This document shows positions 46,627 to 57,521 of a stretch of DNA of 64,000 nucleotides, one piece after another. The stretch's first letter is position 1, and each line of letters starts with the position of its first letter. The position numbers and the translations under genes were made by a program. The notes under the pieces were generated by a model, which ran no database searches, was not told the origin of the DNA, and worked only from the letters and a program-made list of their open reading frames with translations. Source of the stretch: Herbaspirillum sp. ST 5-3 (lineage in GTDB: Bacteria; Pseudomonadota; Gammaproteobacteria; Burkholderiales; Burkholderiaceae_D); contig NZ_STGI01000015.1 in assembly GCF_004804275.1 (NCBI RefSeq), positions 62,001 through 126,000 on the forward strand. Reading direction: 5' to 3'.

Positions 46627-46872
46627 GGCAAAGCGAAACTCCCAACTTTAAGAATTGAATCGCGATGGTTGACGGCGCAAGCTGCGCAGCGGAATCCGTA
46701 TCGCTCGGTCATGTCTCGGTCCTGCGGTGCATGACCACAGGAGCAACGCGGATACTAATGGAGCGCGAATGCCGTTGTAAATACAACAAATTGATCGCGG
46801 ATAATGAATCCTGATTTTCTTGTGAAGCGAGCCGCGCGGTGCATGTGCACACCGGTTTTCAGTCGGCCGTTC

Positions 46873-48021
46873 TCAATCGGATTCGGACACGACGCGGTTG
46901 CGTCCGATGGCCTTCGCCGTGTACAACGCGGCATCGGCGCGCCGCATCAGGTCGCTGTGCGAGTCGGCATCGCGCAGGCTCGCGACGCCGATGCTCACGG
47001 TATAGGGAACGGCACTTCGCGTTCCAATGATCTTGTCGCCTGCCGGTTTCGTATCGAGCGCCACGCGCAGACGCTCGCCTGCCGCCTGCGCGGCATAACG
47101 GTCCGTTTCCGGCAGCAGGACTGCGAACTCCCCGCCGCCGATGCGCGCGAAATAATCGATTTCGCGCAGCACCGCTTCCGCGCGCAAGGCCACGTCGATC
47201 AGTACCTGATCTCCGCCGGCATGACCGTAGCTGTCATTGATGTGTTTGAAATGATCGATATCGATCAGCAACAAGGACAAGGCATGGCGCGTTCTCCTGG
47301 CGCGCGACAGCTCGCGATCCACCAGTTCAAGGAAGGCGCCGCGCGACCATGCGCCGGTGAGGAAATCGCGATTGGCGGCCTGTTCGGTCTGCGCCATCAT
47401 TCTTGCGTGCACCATCATCACCGCGCCGAAGCTCAGCGTCGGGAGGATGAGCGCATCCATGGACAGGAAGAAGCCATCCCACCATGCAATTGGCATCTCG
47501 CCCGTATTGAATAAAGCTTGAACGATGCGCGGAACATTTCCCAGCGCAACAAGCGACGCCACCACAGCACTGAAGAGATGAGGAAAGCGCAAACGCAACG
47601 ATTTGCGTGCGCGCAAGACCGTGAACGCAATCACCAGCGAAAGAGAGCCTTCGAACAGTCCGATCGCAGCACTGCGCCATGCGGAGACATCCGGCAGGTA
47701 ATGGAGTATGGCAAGCGCCGCGACCAGCAGGCCCGCTCCTGCACTCGCCGCGAACCATTGCATCCTGCGGCCGAGAAAGTGCCGGAATCCCGCGAGTACC
47801 ATGACCACGCCCGCGGCATGCAGCGCCGGTGCCGCCATGTCGGCGACAGGCGGCAGCGCGTCGGCAAATGCGTGAAGCAGAAGTGCGGTGCATGCAAAGA
47901 CGTTTGCCAGGCACCACTCCTTGATCCCGGGTATTCCACTGCGGATCAGGGAGCCGAGCACGAGCAGCATCAGCACACAAAACAGCGCCCCGGCCAGGAG
48001 GATGTTGAATGTCGTCGACAT
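46873..48021 (-). CDS. Membrane GGDEF-domain protein with degenerate GGGEF site
   Basis: This 382-residue protein has about seven transmembrane helices (roughly 7-200) and a C-terminal GGDEF domain with NRDFLTGAWSRGAF and LLLIDIDHFKHINDSYGHAGGDQVL. The signature reads RIGGGEFAVLLPE, so the acidic third residue of GG(D/E)EF is glycine, while the I-site REID is intact. Catalysis may be lost and the domain may act as a c-di-GMP receptor. Reading of the codons GGC GGC GGG GAG TTC is unambiguous. Confidence 0.9.
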   Translation of the reverse strand: MSTTFNILLAGALFCVLMLLVLGSLIRSGIPGIKEWCLANVFACTALLLHAFADALPPVADMAAPALHAAGVVMVLAGFRHFLGRRMQWFAASAGAGLLVAALAILHYLPDVSAWRSAAIGLFEGSLSLVIAFTVLRARKSLRLRFPHLFSAVVASLVALGNVPRIVQALFNTGEMPIAWWDGFFLSMDALILPTLSFGAVMMVHARMMAQTEQAANRDFLTGAWSRGAFLELVDRELSRARRTRHALSLLLIDIDHFKHINDSYGHAGGDQVLIDVALRAEAVLREIDYFARIGGGEFAVLLPETDRYAAQAAGERLRVALDTKPAGDKIIGTRSAVPYTVSIGVASLRDADSHSDLMRRADAALYTAKAIGRNRVVSESD

Positions 48022-48285
48022 AGAGGATGGAGTTCAAGCGGGAAGCACGCGCGACTGCGCGCATGCATGAGTATAAGCAGATGCGCGCAGCGGCGTGAGG
48101 AATCTGTCTGGAGGAATCACTCGATGATTTCCACAGTGCATTGCATTGCCGAACACAGGCAGCATCGGCACCGGAAATGTTCTCGCGGTGCTAACAATTC
48201 CTTACAACTCAGGGTCAACTGGTTCTGCATCGACTTCGTTTTGATCAGTGTAGTAAAACTTTTAGTTTAATCATCGAGGAGTGTT

Positions 48286-48606
48286 ATGAAGACTTTGATT
48301 GCAACCCTGATCGCCGGCCTGTTTGCTACCGCTGCATTTGCGCAATCGAGCGCACCGGCTCCTGCCTCCAAGCCCGCTGCCAGCGCAACCAAGAAGGAAG
48401 CCAAGGCGGAAGAGAAGGCGACCAAGGCTGATGCCAAGGCAGAAGAGAAAGAAACGAAGGCAGCTGCCGATGCCAAGGCCGATGTCGTGAAGGCCGACAC
48501 CAAAGCCGAAAAATCGAAGGCCAAGGCACACACCAAGGCGAAGAAGAAGATCGCTGCCGCAAAGAAGGATGCAGCCGAAGAGAAGGCTGACGCTGCCAAG
48601 AAGTAA
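48286..48606 (+). CDS. Exported Lys/Ala-rich low-complexity protein
   Basis: This 106-residue protein has a signal peptide (about 1-19, ending TAAFA) and a mature part made almost only of Lys, Ala, Glu and Asp in degenerate KA(D/E)AK units. The codons GAGGAG precede the ATG by a few bases and an intrinsic terminator follows, so the gene is well delimited. The composition resembles histone-H1-like or AlgP-like tails, but the signal peptide points outside the cytoplasm. The function is unknown. Confidence 0.8.
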   Translation: MKTLIATLIAGLFATAAFAQSSAPAPASKPAASATKKEAKAEEKATKADAKAEEKETKAAADAKADVVKADTKAEKSKAKAHTKAKKKIAAAKKDAAEEKADAAKK

Positions 48607-48638
48607 TCCTGCTGAACCGCATGATTCGCGGAAAGAAA

Positions 48639-48668
48639 AAGGGGCGGAAATATCCGCCCCTTCCTTTC
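48639..48668 (+). terminator. Intrinsic terminator after the Lys/Ala-rich gene
   Basis: AAGGGGCGGA-AATA-TCCGCCCCTT forms a 10-bp GC-rich stem, followed by CCTTTCT. It lies 33 bases past the stop. On the minus strand AAAAA precedes the stem, so it could also end the convergent methyltransferase transcript. Confidence 0.8.
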
Positions 48669-48708
48669 TGTCTTGCCGCGCTTCATCGCCGTGGTTTGCC
48701 GGCGGAAT

Positions 48709-49851
48709 TTATTTCCCGCGCATGCCGAGACGCCATAACGACGTGACCTCCGCCGCGCGTGCCGTGTGCAGCGGATCCGTTTCATCCACCGCTTTCGGAT
48801 GACGCGGGCGCACATCGATTTTTCCCAGCACGTGCAATCCCGCACGTTCAATGTAACTGAGCAATTCCTCGCGCGAACGCAAGCCGAGATGCTCGGCAAA
48901 ATCGGACAGGATCAGCCAGCCCTCGCCGCCCGGCGCGAGATGTGCGGCAAGTCCGTCGAGAAAGCCGCGCAGCATGCGGCTGTCGGGGTCGAACACCGCG
49001 TATTCGATTGGTGAACTCGGGCGTGCCGGTACCCAGGGCGGATTGCAGATCACCAATGGCGCACGCCCTTCCGGAAACAGATCCGCCTGCACGACCTCCA
49101 CCTGCTTGCCGTAACCGAGACGCGCGATGTTTTCGCGCGCGCAGGCAAGCGCACGCGCGTCCTGATCCGTGGCAACGATACGTCGCACGCCGCGTTTGGC
49201 CAGCACCGCCGACAACACGCCGGTACCGGTGCCGATATCGAATGCCAGCGCGGTGGAAGGCAACGGCGCCTGCGCCACCAGCTCGACATATTCGCCGCGC
49301 ACCGGCGAGAACACGCCGTAGCAAGGATGGATGCGCGCGCCGAGCGCCGGGATCTCGACGCCCTTCTTGTGCCATTCATGCGCACCGATCAGGCCGAGCA
49401 ACTCGCGCATGGACGCGACATAAGCTTCATCTGCCGCACCCCAGGCTTCGCTGCAGGCCAGGTGCACATCGGGCGCGCGGCGCAGCGGAATCACATGACC
49501 GGCTTCGAATGGCAGCAGGAGCATGCCGAGAATGCGCGCGCGCTGCGCCTGTTCCTTGCGGTGCAGGTGAAATGCCTGGTCAGGAGAGACTGCGGCCACC
49601 GGTGCCTTTGCACGGCGCGGCTTGCGCTCGATGCGGCGCGCCAAGGCCTGCAACAACTGACGTGCGTTCTGGAAATCACCGCGCCAAAGCAGTCCGCTGC
49701 CTTCGCACGCAAGCCGGTAAGCGTTGTCGGCCGTCATGCGGTCGTCGGCAATGACGACACGCTTGGGCGGAGGCACGCCGGCTTCCGAACGCCAGCGCGC
49801 GACGTGCGGCGCGTCGTCCTCTGTCCATTGGATGATCGGATGGCTGCTCAT
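48709..49851 (-). CDS. Class I SAM-dependent methyltransferase (HemK/PrmC-like)
   Basis: This 380-residue protein has an N-terminal helical part (about 1-170) and a Rossmann methyltransferase domain with DIGTGTGVLSAVLAKRG (SAM site) and VICNPPWVPA (NPPW), the motif of N-methyltransferases that modify glutamine or adenine. It could methylate a protein or nucleic acid; the sequence does not decide which. It is preceded by a 126-base gap to the glycosyltransferase stop. Confidence 0.87.
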   Translation of the reverse strand: MSSHPIIQWTEDDAPHVARWRSEAGVPPPKRVVIADDRMTADNAYRLACEGSGLLWRGDFQNARQLLQALARRIERKPRRAKAPVAAVSPDQAFHLHRKEQAQRARILGMLLLPFEAGHVIPLRRAPDVHLACSEAWGAADEAYVASMRELLGLIGAHEWHKKGVEIPALGARIHPCYGVFSPVRGEYVELVAQAPLPSTALAFDIGTGTGVLSAVLAKRGVRRIVATDQDARALACARENIARLGYGKQVEVVQADLFPEGRAPLVICNPPWVPARPSSPIEYAVFDPDSRMLRGFLDGLAAHLAPGGEGWLILSDFAEHLGLRSREELLSYIERAGLHVLGKIDVRPRHPKAVDETDPLHTARAAEVTSLWRLGMRGK

Positions 49852-49977
49852 CGCCGCATCCTGTCGGCGGTGGTCGGAAAATCAGGGAATTGCATGGCAG
49901 CGTCGCTCGAAGTGTGGGGAAGGCGCCGTGATCCGGCGCCGGCCACGAGTGTAACCCATCCGCGGCGCCGTTCTGCC

Positions 49978-51960
49978 TTATTCGATGTCGATATGTGCGG
50001 TGCTGCCCTTGATGAAGTTGCGCCACATGCTGCGGCATGCCTGCTGAAAGCGCGATGCGAGCAAGTCATGGTCGCACAGCACCGACGTCACAAGCCGCTT
50101 GCGTGCGCCTTGCCGCAGCGTACGCAATTTCGCCGGCGCGCCGACGAGTTGCGCCGCGATATGTGCCATCTCCTCGCCATCGGCGGCGATCAGGTTTGCC
50201 ATGCCGGCACCGCGTGCAATCAGCTCGCCGAACCGGCCGGCGTGATGACTGCCGGCGATCGTCAACGTGGGTACGCCCATCCACAGCGCATGCATCGCCG
50301 TGGTATGGCTGTTCCATGGGAAGCAATCGAGAATCAGGTCGATTTCATTATGCAACGCGAGATACTCTTGCATCGCGACATGACCGCGGAACTCCAGCCG
50401 CGATGCCGGCACGCCATGTTCCGTAAATGCCTGCAACAGTCGCTCGCGTCCGCTCTCTGCGCCAAGGCCCTTGGCGACGAACAGCATTTTCGCGTTCGGC
50501 ACCGCTTCCAGCACCTGCGCCCAGCGCGCGACCGTCGATGCGCTAACTTTGTTGAGCCGATGGAAAGAAGCGAAAGTCGGAAAGCCGTTCGTCGTCATCG
50601 GCAAGTCAGCGACCTCGACCGCGCTGTCCGGCAGGCGATAGGAAGCGAAACAATTGCCGAGCCTGCAGAGCTTTTCGGTGTAATGCGCCTCGGTCATGCC
50701 GATCGGATCGAGAAGCGCATCGGTGATGAAATAGTCCATGTGCGGCAGACCGGTCGTCGCCGCATAGCCGAGATAGCTCGCTTGCACCGGCGCGACGCGA
50801 GTGCCGAACAGCCGCACGCGTTCGGATGTATGGCCGCCGAGGTCGAACAGAATGTCGATGCCGTCCTTGCGCACCAGTTCGGCGACTGCTGCGTTGTCGG
50901 TCAGGTGGAAGGTGTCGGTCCAGCCGTCCGCGTGTTGCCGCAAGCGCGCGGTGACTTCGTCGGCCGTGCGCACATCGGAATAGAAATGGAGCTGGGACTG
51001 CGTACGGTCGATGCGCGCGATCAGGCTTTCGAGGAAGAAGGCAACCGGATGTTCGCGCAGGTCGGCCGAGACGAATCCAAGGCGCAGCGGACGATCGGGA
51101 TTCCGGTCCACCGTGAGCGGCGCCATTTCGGCCGCCTGCGTCGTAATGCGCGCTGCCCATTGCTGGTGCTCGCGCAAGACTTGCTGCGGGTCATATGGTT
51201 CGACGAAATTGAGCGCGAACAGGCGCGCATTCTCGGTCGGCTGCGACGCGTTTTTCTCGAACAGCTGAATGGCCTGCGCGACGTCGCCCATTTCGAGATA
51301 GCTGCGCGCCGCGTTGAACATCGCAACCCCGTCGTCCGGCTTGATCTCCAGCGCGCGCTCGCCGTAGTGCACCGACTTGTGGAAATCGCCAAGGGAGTAG
51401 TGGCACACGCCGGCGTTGAGGTTGAGCGTGTAGTTGTCCATGCCGAGCGCGAAGGCGCGCTCATACGCCGCGACGGCGCCCTCGAAGTCGGCCTTGCCCT
51501 GGCGTGCGATGCCCAGGAGTGCCTGCACGTCGGCCGCCTCGTGGCGGCGTGCGAGCGCAGCCAGCACTTCGGCGGCCTCGTCGTATTGTTCGAGCGAGAT
51601 CAGGCAGGAACCGAAGTTGTGCGTGGCCTGCGCATGCAAGTGCGGCGAAGAGTTGACGATGGCCTTGTGATAGCACGCCATTGCCTGTTCGAACTCGCCG
51701 CGGGCGGAATAGGAGATGCCGAGGTTGTACCAGAGGTCGCCATGCCTGGGATTGTGCGGGACGGCTTTCTTCAGCGCGCTTTCGGAACCGGCGTAGTCGC
51801 CGAGCATGCCCTTGGCCTGTCCAAGCAGGAACCATGCTTCAAAGCCCTTGGGCGCTTTTTGCACCGCTTTCTCAAGTTCCGGGAGTGCCAGTTCGGCATT
51901 GCCGGCATGGAGGTGTGCCCTGGCTCGCTGCAGAGCTTTTGCGACGCGTTCTGGATACAT
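49978..51960 (-). CDS. TPR-containing O-GlcNAc transferase (SPINDLY/OGT-like)
   Basis: This 660-residue protein has N-terminal tetratricopeptide repeats (about 1-225; AELALPELEKAVQKAPKGFEAWFLLGQAKGM and following) and a C-terminal GT41-type glycosyltransferase domain with LRLGFVSADLREHPVAFF, GIDILFDLGGHTSERVRLFGTRVAPVQASYLG and LILDCFPWNSHTTAMHALWMGVPTLT. It probably transfers a sugar from a nucleotide donor to protein. No flagellin or pilin gene lies next to it, so the acceptor is unknown. Confidence 0.92.
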   Translation of the reverse strand: MYPERVAKALQRARAHLHAGNAELALPELEKAVQKAPKGFEAWFLLGQAKGMLGDYAGSESALKKAVPHNPRHGDLWYNLGISYSARGEFEQAMACYHKAIVNSSPHLHAQATHNFGSCLISLEQYDEAAEVLAALARRHEAADVQALLGIARQGKADFEGAVAAYERAFALGMDNYTLNLNAGVCHYSLGDFHKSVHYGERALEIKPDDGVAMFNAARSYLEMGDVAQAIQLFEKNASQPTENARLFALNFVEPYDPQQVLREHQQWAARITTQAAEMAPLTVDRNPDRPLRLGFVSADLREHPVAFFLESLIARIDRTQSQLHFYSDVRTADEVTARLRQHADGWTDTFHLTDNAAVAELVRKDGIDILFDLGGHTSERVRLFGTRVAPVQASYLGYAATTGLPHMDYFITDALLDPIGMTEAHYTEKLCRLGNCFASYRLPDSAVEVADLPMTTNGFPTFASFHRLNKVSASTVARWAQVLEAVPNAKMLFVAKGLGAESGRERLLQAFTEHGVPASRLEFRGHVAMQEYLALHNEIDLILDCFPWNSHTTAMHALWMGVPTLTIAGSHHAGRFGELIARGAGMANLIAADGEEMAHIAAQLVGAPAKLRTLRQGARKRLVTSVLCDHDLLASRFQQACRSMWRNFIKGSTAHIDIE

Positions 51961-52155
51961 GGATCATCTCTGGTAATCGGCCGACTGACAGGCAGTCACA
52001 GCGATCCTATCGGCGCACCGGGCGCGATTCCATGAACTCGATCAAGGTTTTCCGCGCGAAATTGCTATTGCGTGCGTGACCTTCCGGGTGACGACGGGGT
52101 GATGTAGGCGGCGTCTCCGAAGGCGCGTAGGACAGGCTGCCGCGGGCGGACAGAC

Positions 52156-52548
52156 TCAGGGAGATATCGTGATTTTCGACAGGATTGGTGTGTCGTTGTA
52201 ACCCGGCAGGCGAATGCTGACCAGGCTGCCTGCGTTGAACGCGATGTCCTTGATAGGCGTGCCGGAAATGACGCCGGTGCGGCGGTCCAGCAGCAGGCCG
52301 GAGGGCAGCGCCGCGTCCTGCACGAACTCGCCTTTCCCGGCGCAGGTGGCCGGCACGCCCGAGAGAACCGGCGTTGCGGTGAGCGGCACGTTGACCTTGC
52401 CGCGCACATCGGTGGCGATCTGTCCGTTGGTATTCCACTGCGCGGTGATGCTCAGCGGCGTCTCGCTGGAACAGGGAATCAAGCCGTTCTCGCCGCCGCA
52501 TGCGGCGAGCGTCAGTGCAGCGACAGCGCTGTACAATCGTTTCGACAT
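52156..52548 (-). CDS. Small putative lipoprotein
   Basis: This 130-residue protein begins MSKRLYSAVAALTLAACGGE, where LAAC is a lipobox (Cys17). The mature part contains DVRGKVNVPLTATPVLSGVPATC and LLDRRTGVISGTPIKD, which resembles a putative Ig-like (He_PIG) repeat. It probably sits in the outer membrane or periplasm. GAGGAAG precedes the ATG. No specific function can be named. Confidence 0.75.
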   Translation of the reverse strand: MSKRLYSAVAALTLAACGGENGLIPCSSETPLSITAQWNTNGQIATDVRGKVNVPLTATPVLSGVPATCAGKGEFVQDAALPSGLLLDRRTGVISGTPIKDIAFNAGSLVSIRLPGYNDTPILSKITISP

Positions 52549-52676
52549 ATCTTCCTCGGTACGTGGCGAAGCATGCGATGCGGCTTGCATTCCATGTATC
52601 GATCGTATCGATATCGCAATCGCGTCACCGGAAGTTTTTCATGACCCTGGAGGACATTGTCTCGACTTTCCGGCAC

Positions 52677-53072
52677 TCATCTGCCAGGCGGCCATTCGGG
52701 CCAGGATCTCACACCCTCGTACTGCAACCAGGCAACGTCGTGCGACGCCCAGATATGGGCAACCGGCCGGATACCGGGATCGTCGTCGAGCGACGCGACC
52801 CGCACGATGACATGCGGCTGGTGCGTGCGTTCCGCGATCAGGTGCGTGCCGCATTGCGAGCAAAAGCGGCGAAATTTGCCGGGCGAAGATTCATAGGAAG
52901 AGAGCTTGTCTTCGCCCCTGGACCAGCGAAAATGCGCGCGCATGACGCCTGCGGTCGAGACGAAGGCAGCCGCCTGCGCCTTTCTGCATGTGTGGCAGTG
53001 GCAATGGCTGATCGGCATGTCGATGCTGTCGATCTCGTAGGCAACGGCGCCGCACAGGCAGCTTCCTCGCAT
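52677..53072 (-). CDS. GFA family (glutathione-dependent formaldehyde-activating enzyme-like) protein
   Basis: This 131-residue protein has the GFA zinc motifs GSCLCGAVAYEI, CHCHTCRKAQAAAF and FCSQCGTHL. Family members bind zinc through these cysteines and are small beta proteins of mostly unknown substrate, some acting on S-hydroxymethylglutathione. The length fits a complete single domain. Confidence 0.92.
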   Translation of the reverse strand: MRGSCLCGAVAYEIDSIDMPISHCHCHTCRKAQAAAFVSTAGVMRAHFRWSRGEDKLSSYESSPGKFRRFCSQCGTHLIAERTHQPHVIVRVASLDDDPGIRPVAHIWASHDVAWLQYEGVRSWPEWPPGR

Positions 53073-55448
<2,376 letters not shown>

Positions 55449-55469
55449 TCAAGGCCGCCGCGGGCAGGC

Positions 55470-55958
55470 TCAGTCCTGCTTGCCCTCGGGGTTAGCTTCC
55501 GCGTCCGGTTCCAGCAGGCGCACTTTACCCAGCACCAGCGGCCCGCCGCACTCCGAACAGGTTTGCCCCGGCTTGGTGAACTTGCCGCATTCGGTGTGCA
55601 GCAGCACCATCGGCGCGCAGTCTTCCCTCGGCAGCCATTCATTCCCGAAGCGCATCAGCTCCAGCACCACCGGGAACAGCCCCTTTCCGACATCCGTCAG
55701 CTCGTACTTGTATCGCAGCGGCCGTTCCTGATAGGGCGTCTTCGCAACGACCTTGGCTTCGATCAGGCGCGTCAGCCGGTTGGTGAGGATATTCGTCGCG
55801 GCACCGGTCTGCTTCTGCAAATCATCGAAACGTTGCGAACCACGGAACAGGGAGCGCAGCACCAGCAATACCCATTCATCGCCGATCAGGTGGGCGGAAC
55901 GAACAATCGGGCAAGTCAGCGGCGCGGCCGGTTTCACACATTTCTCCATAATTTTCAT
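55470..55958 (-). CDS. HxlR family transcriptional regulator with C-terminal cysteine pair
   Basis: This 162-residue protein has the HxlR winged helix (CPIVRSAHLIGDEWVLLVLRSLFRGSQRFDDLQKQTGAATNILTNRL and VAKTPYQERPLRYKYELTDVGKGL). The C-terminal extension HTECGKFTKPGQTCSECGGPL could form a zinc ribbon. The start at 55958 is preferred; a GTG upstream would place translation over the probable operator half-site at 55966-55976. It is convergent with fadH. Confidence 0.88.
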   Translation of the reverse strand: MKIMEKCVKPAAPLTCPIVRSAHLIGDEWVLLVLRSLFRGSQRFDDLQKQTGAATNILTNRLTRLIEAKVVAKTPYQERPLRYKYELTDVGKGLFPVVLELMRFGNEWLPREDCAPMVLLHTECGKFTKPGQTCSECGGPLVLGKVRLLEPDAEANPEGKQD

Positions 55959-56006
55959 TGTAATGACTTGCAAAATAAAAGTCACTGGTTTATGATGAAT
56001 TCGTGG

Positions 56007-56021
56007 CTTGCAAAATGCAAG
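56007..56021. promoter_or_regulatory. Palindrome likely bound by the HxlR regulator
   Basis: CTTGCAAAATGCAAG is an inverted repeat of CTTGCA/TGCAAG, and the half-site ACTTGCAAAAT recurs at 55966-55976, in the gap between the HxlR gene and the divergent DUF4148 gene. Operators of this type are usual for HxlR autoregulation; binding is inferred. Confidence 0.6.
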
Positions 56022-56118
56022 TAACTAAGGCGCTGTTGAGGGGCGCAGGTAGCCAACACCGGTTGCCGACCGCCCGTCGCCGCCCTTTCCCGATTAACCA
56101 TCCCGATGGAGAAATAAC

Positions 56119-56592
56119 ATGAACGCCAAATTATCCAGCATCGCCATTGCTCTTATTGCAACATCCACCACCGCCTTCGCTGCCGATCTCGCCGAACCGT
56201 CCCGGACCCGCGCCGAGGTGCGCGCCGAACTGGAACAGGCTTATGCCCAAGGGCAAGTCGGTCAGACCCGCGAATACGTTGAATTCAACCAGGCCGCCGT
56301 CGGCAAGTCGCGCGAGCAAGTCCGCGCCGAGCTCGCCGAAGCCCAGGCGCAACCGAAGCCGGTGATCAACACCGGCGAATACGTGGAGCCGGCTTCCTTT
56401 GCCTCATCCAAAACGCGCGCCGAAGTCCGCGCGGAACTGGACCAGGCCTATGCTCAAGGTGAAGTCGGACGCAATACGGAATTCGTGGAATTCACCAATG
56501 TTGCTTCCACGCGCAGCCGCGATGCCGTCCGCGAGGAAGCGATCCGGGCCGCGCGCGCCGCGCGTACGCAAGGAAATCAGTCCGGCAGCTAA
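56119..56592 (+). CDS. DUF4148 family exported protein with three internal repeats
   Basis: This 157-residue protein has a signal peptide (about 1-22, ending AFAAD) and three copies of the unit (K/R)TRAEVRAEL-x-QAYAQGxVG, roughly at 28-60, 62-90 and 97-130, typical of DUF4148 proteins of Burkholderiales. The function is unknown. GGAGAAATAAC lies before the ATG, and a strong terminator follows. The units differ enough to be old duplications. Confidence 0.9.
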   Translation: MNAKLSSIAIALIATSTTAFAADLAEPSRTRAEVRAELEQAYAQGQVGQTREYVEFNQAAVGKSREQVRAELAEAQAQPKPVINTGEYVEPASFASSKTRAEVRAELDQAYAQGEVGRNTEFVEFTNVASTRSRDAVREEAIRAARAARTQGNQSGS

Positions 56593-56658
56593 GGCGCACC
56601 GCACCAGGACTTGCCACGAATACAGCTTGTCTCCCTCTCCACGTCTCTGATGTGGCCT

Positions 56659-56686
56659 CGCCCGCACTCTGTTGCGGGCGTTTTTT
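56659..56686 (+). terminator. Rho-independent terminator after the DUF4148 gene
   Basis: CGCCCGCA-CTCTGT-TGCGGGCG forms an 8-bp GC stem followed by TTTTTT, 66 bases past the stop codon. Confidence 0.93.
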
Positions 56687-56824
56687 CGTCCGGACGCGGC
56701 GTGCCGGCGCAATTCGCACCGGGAAAGATGCGCTTTATCCCGTGTTTCCGCATTTGATCGCAAGGTGGTGGCGGCGGCTCATGCGGGTCCCTTATCCTGT
56801 TCTCACTTCACAAGGAGAACCCGC

Positions 56825-57010
56825 ATGGAAATTCAACACACCAGCCGCCGTAAAGGCTTGTTCTTCCCGACCATGCTGATCCTGGTCGGCACCCTGCTTC
56901 TGCTGGAACGAAGCGGACTGATCGACCGCCATCTGCTGTGGCAATGGCTGCCGCTGCTGCCGGTCAGCATCGGTGCCATGATGCTGTATCGCAGGACCAG
57001 AACAGACTGA
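56825..57010 (+). CDS. Small two-helix membrane protein (LiaF-type TM domain-like)
   Basis: This 61-residue protein has two hydrophobic helices (about 14-28 and 38-55) separated by a short GLIDRHLLWQWLP turn, and a basic C-terminus. The pattern resembles the LiaI/LiaF-like small membrane domain. AAGGAG lies seven bases before the ATG at 56825, which fixes the start. It ends one base before the convergent HEAT-repeat gene stop. Confidence 0.78.
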   Translation: MEIQHTSRRKGLFFPTMLILVGTLLLLERSGLIDRHLLWQWLPLLPVSIGAMMLYRRTRTD

Positions 57011-57011
57011 A

Positions 57012-57509
57012 TCAGCGTTTCCCGTCCGTGGAAAGCACGCTCTCCACGACCTTGCTTGCGCGATGCGGCAGGTCCGCCGGATTGGCCGACTTGTACGCCG
57101 CCACGCTCGCGAGCGCCTTGTCCGAACCGATCGCCAGCAAGGCGCTGACCGCCTCGGCGGCAAGCAGCGGCGGCGCATCCCTTCGTCGCAGCAACTGGCC
57201 GAGCTTGTCGACACCGGCGTCGTTCTTCTGCCGGCCCGCGGCGCGCATGGCGCGAATCGAGACGTCCGTGTTGGCGTCGTTGAGGAGCAGCGGCACCGTC
57301 TCCAGCGCCTGCTGGTGATCCATCCATCCGAGCAACGCGACTGCGTTGTTGCGGACCTTGGGGCGCAGGCCGGGATAGGTGCCGAGCGCGGCCTCGCACA
57401 CGACGGTGACGGCTTCGTTGCCCCATGACTGGATGGTCTGTCCTGCATTGGGAGGGATCTCGATGGCGCTCAGGATTTTCAGCACGCGGATTTCGTTTTC
57501 GGTGGGCAT
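57012..57509 (-). CDS. HEAT-repeat protein
   Basis: This 165-residue protein is built of alpha-helical HEAT-like repeats: VRNNAVALLGWMDHQQALETVPLLLND, VSIRAMRAAGRQKNDAGVDKLGQLL and AAEAVSALLAIGSDKALASVAAY. No signal peptide is visible. It starts 12 bases after the stop of the 1265-residue metzincin-like gene, so the two are probably co-expressed and may bind each other (inference). Confidence 0.8.
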   Translation of the reverse strand: MPTENEIRVLKILSAIEIPPNAGQTIQSWGNEAVTVVCEAALGTYPGLRPKVRNNAVALLGWMDHQQALETVPLLLNDANTDVSIRAMRAAGRQKNDAGVDKLGQLLRRRDAPPLLAAEAVSALLAIGSDKALASVAAYKSANPADLPHRASKVVESVLSTDGKR

Positions 57510-57521
57510 CGCGGTTTCCTC

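Noticed and set aside
49327-52035. 902-codon plus-strand frame over the methyltransferase and glycosyltransferase genes
   Set aside because: It spans two real genes on the other strand and the gap between them and shows no recognisable motif.
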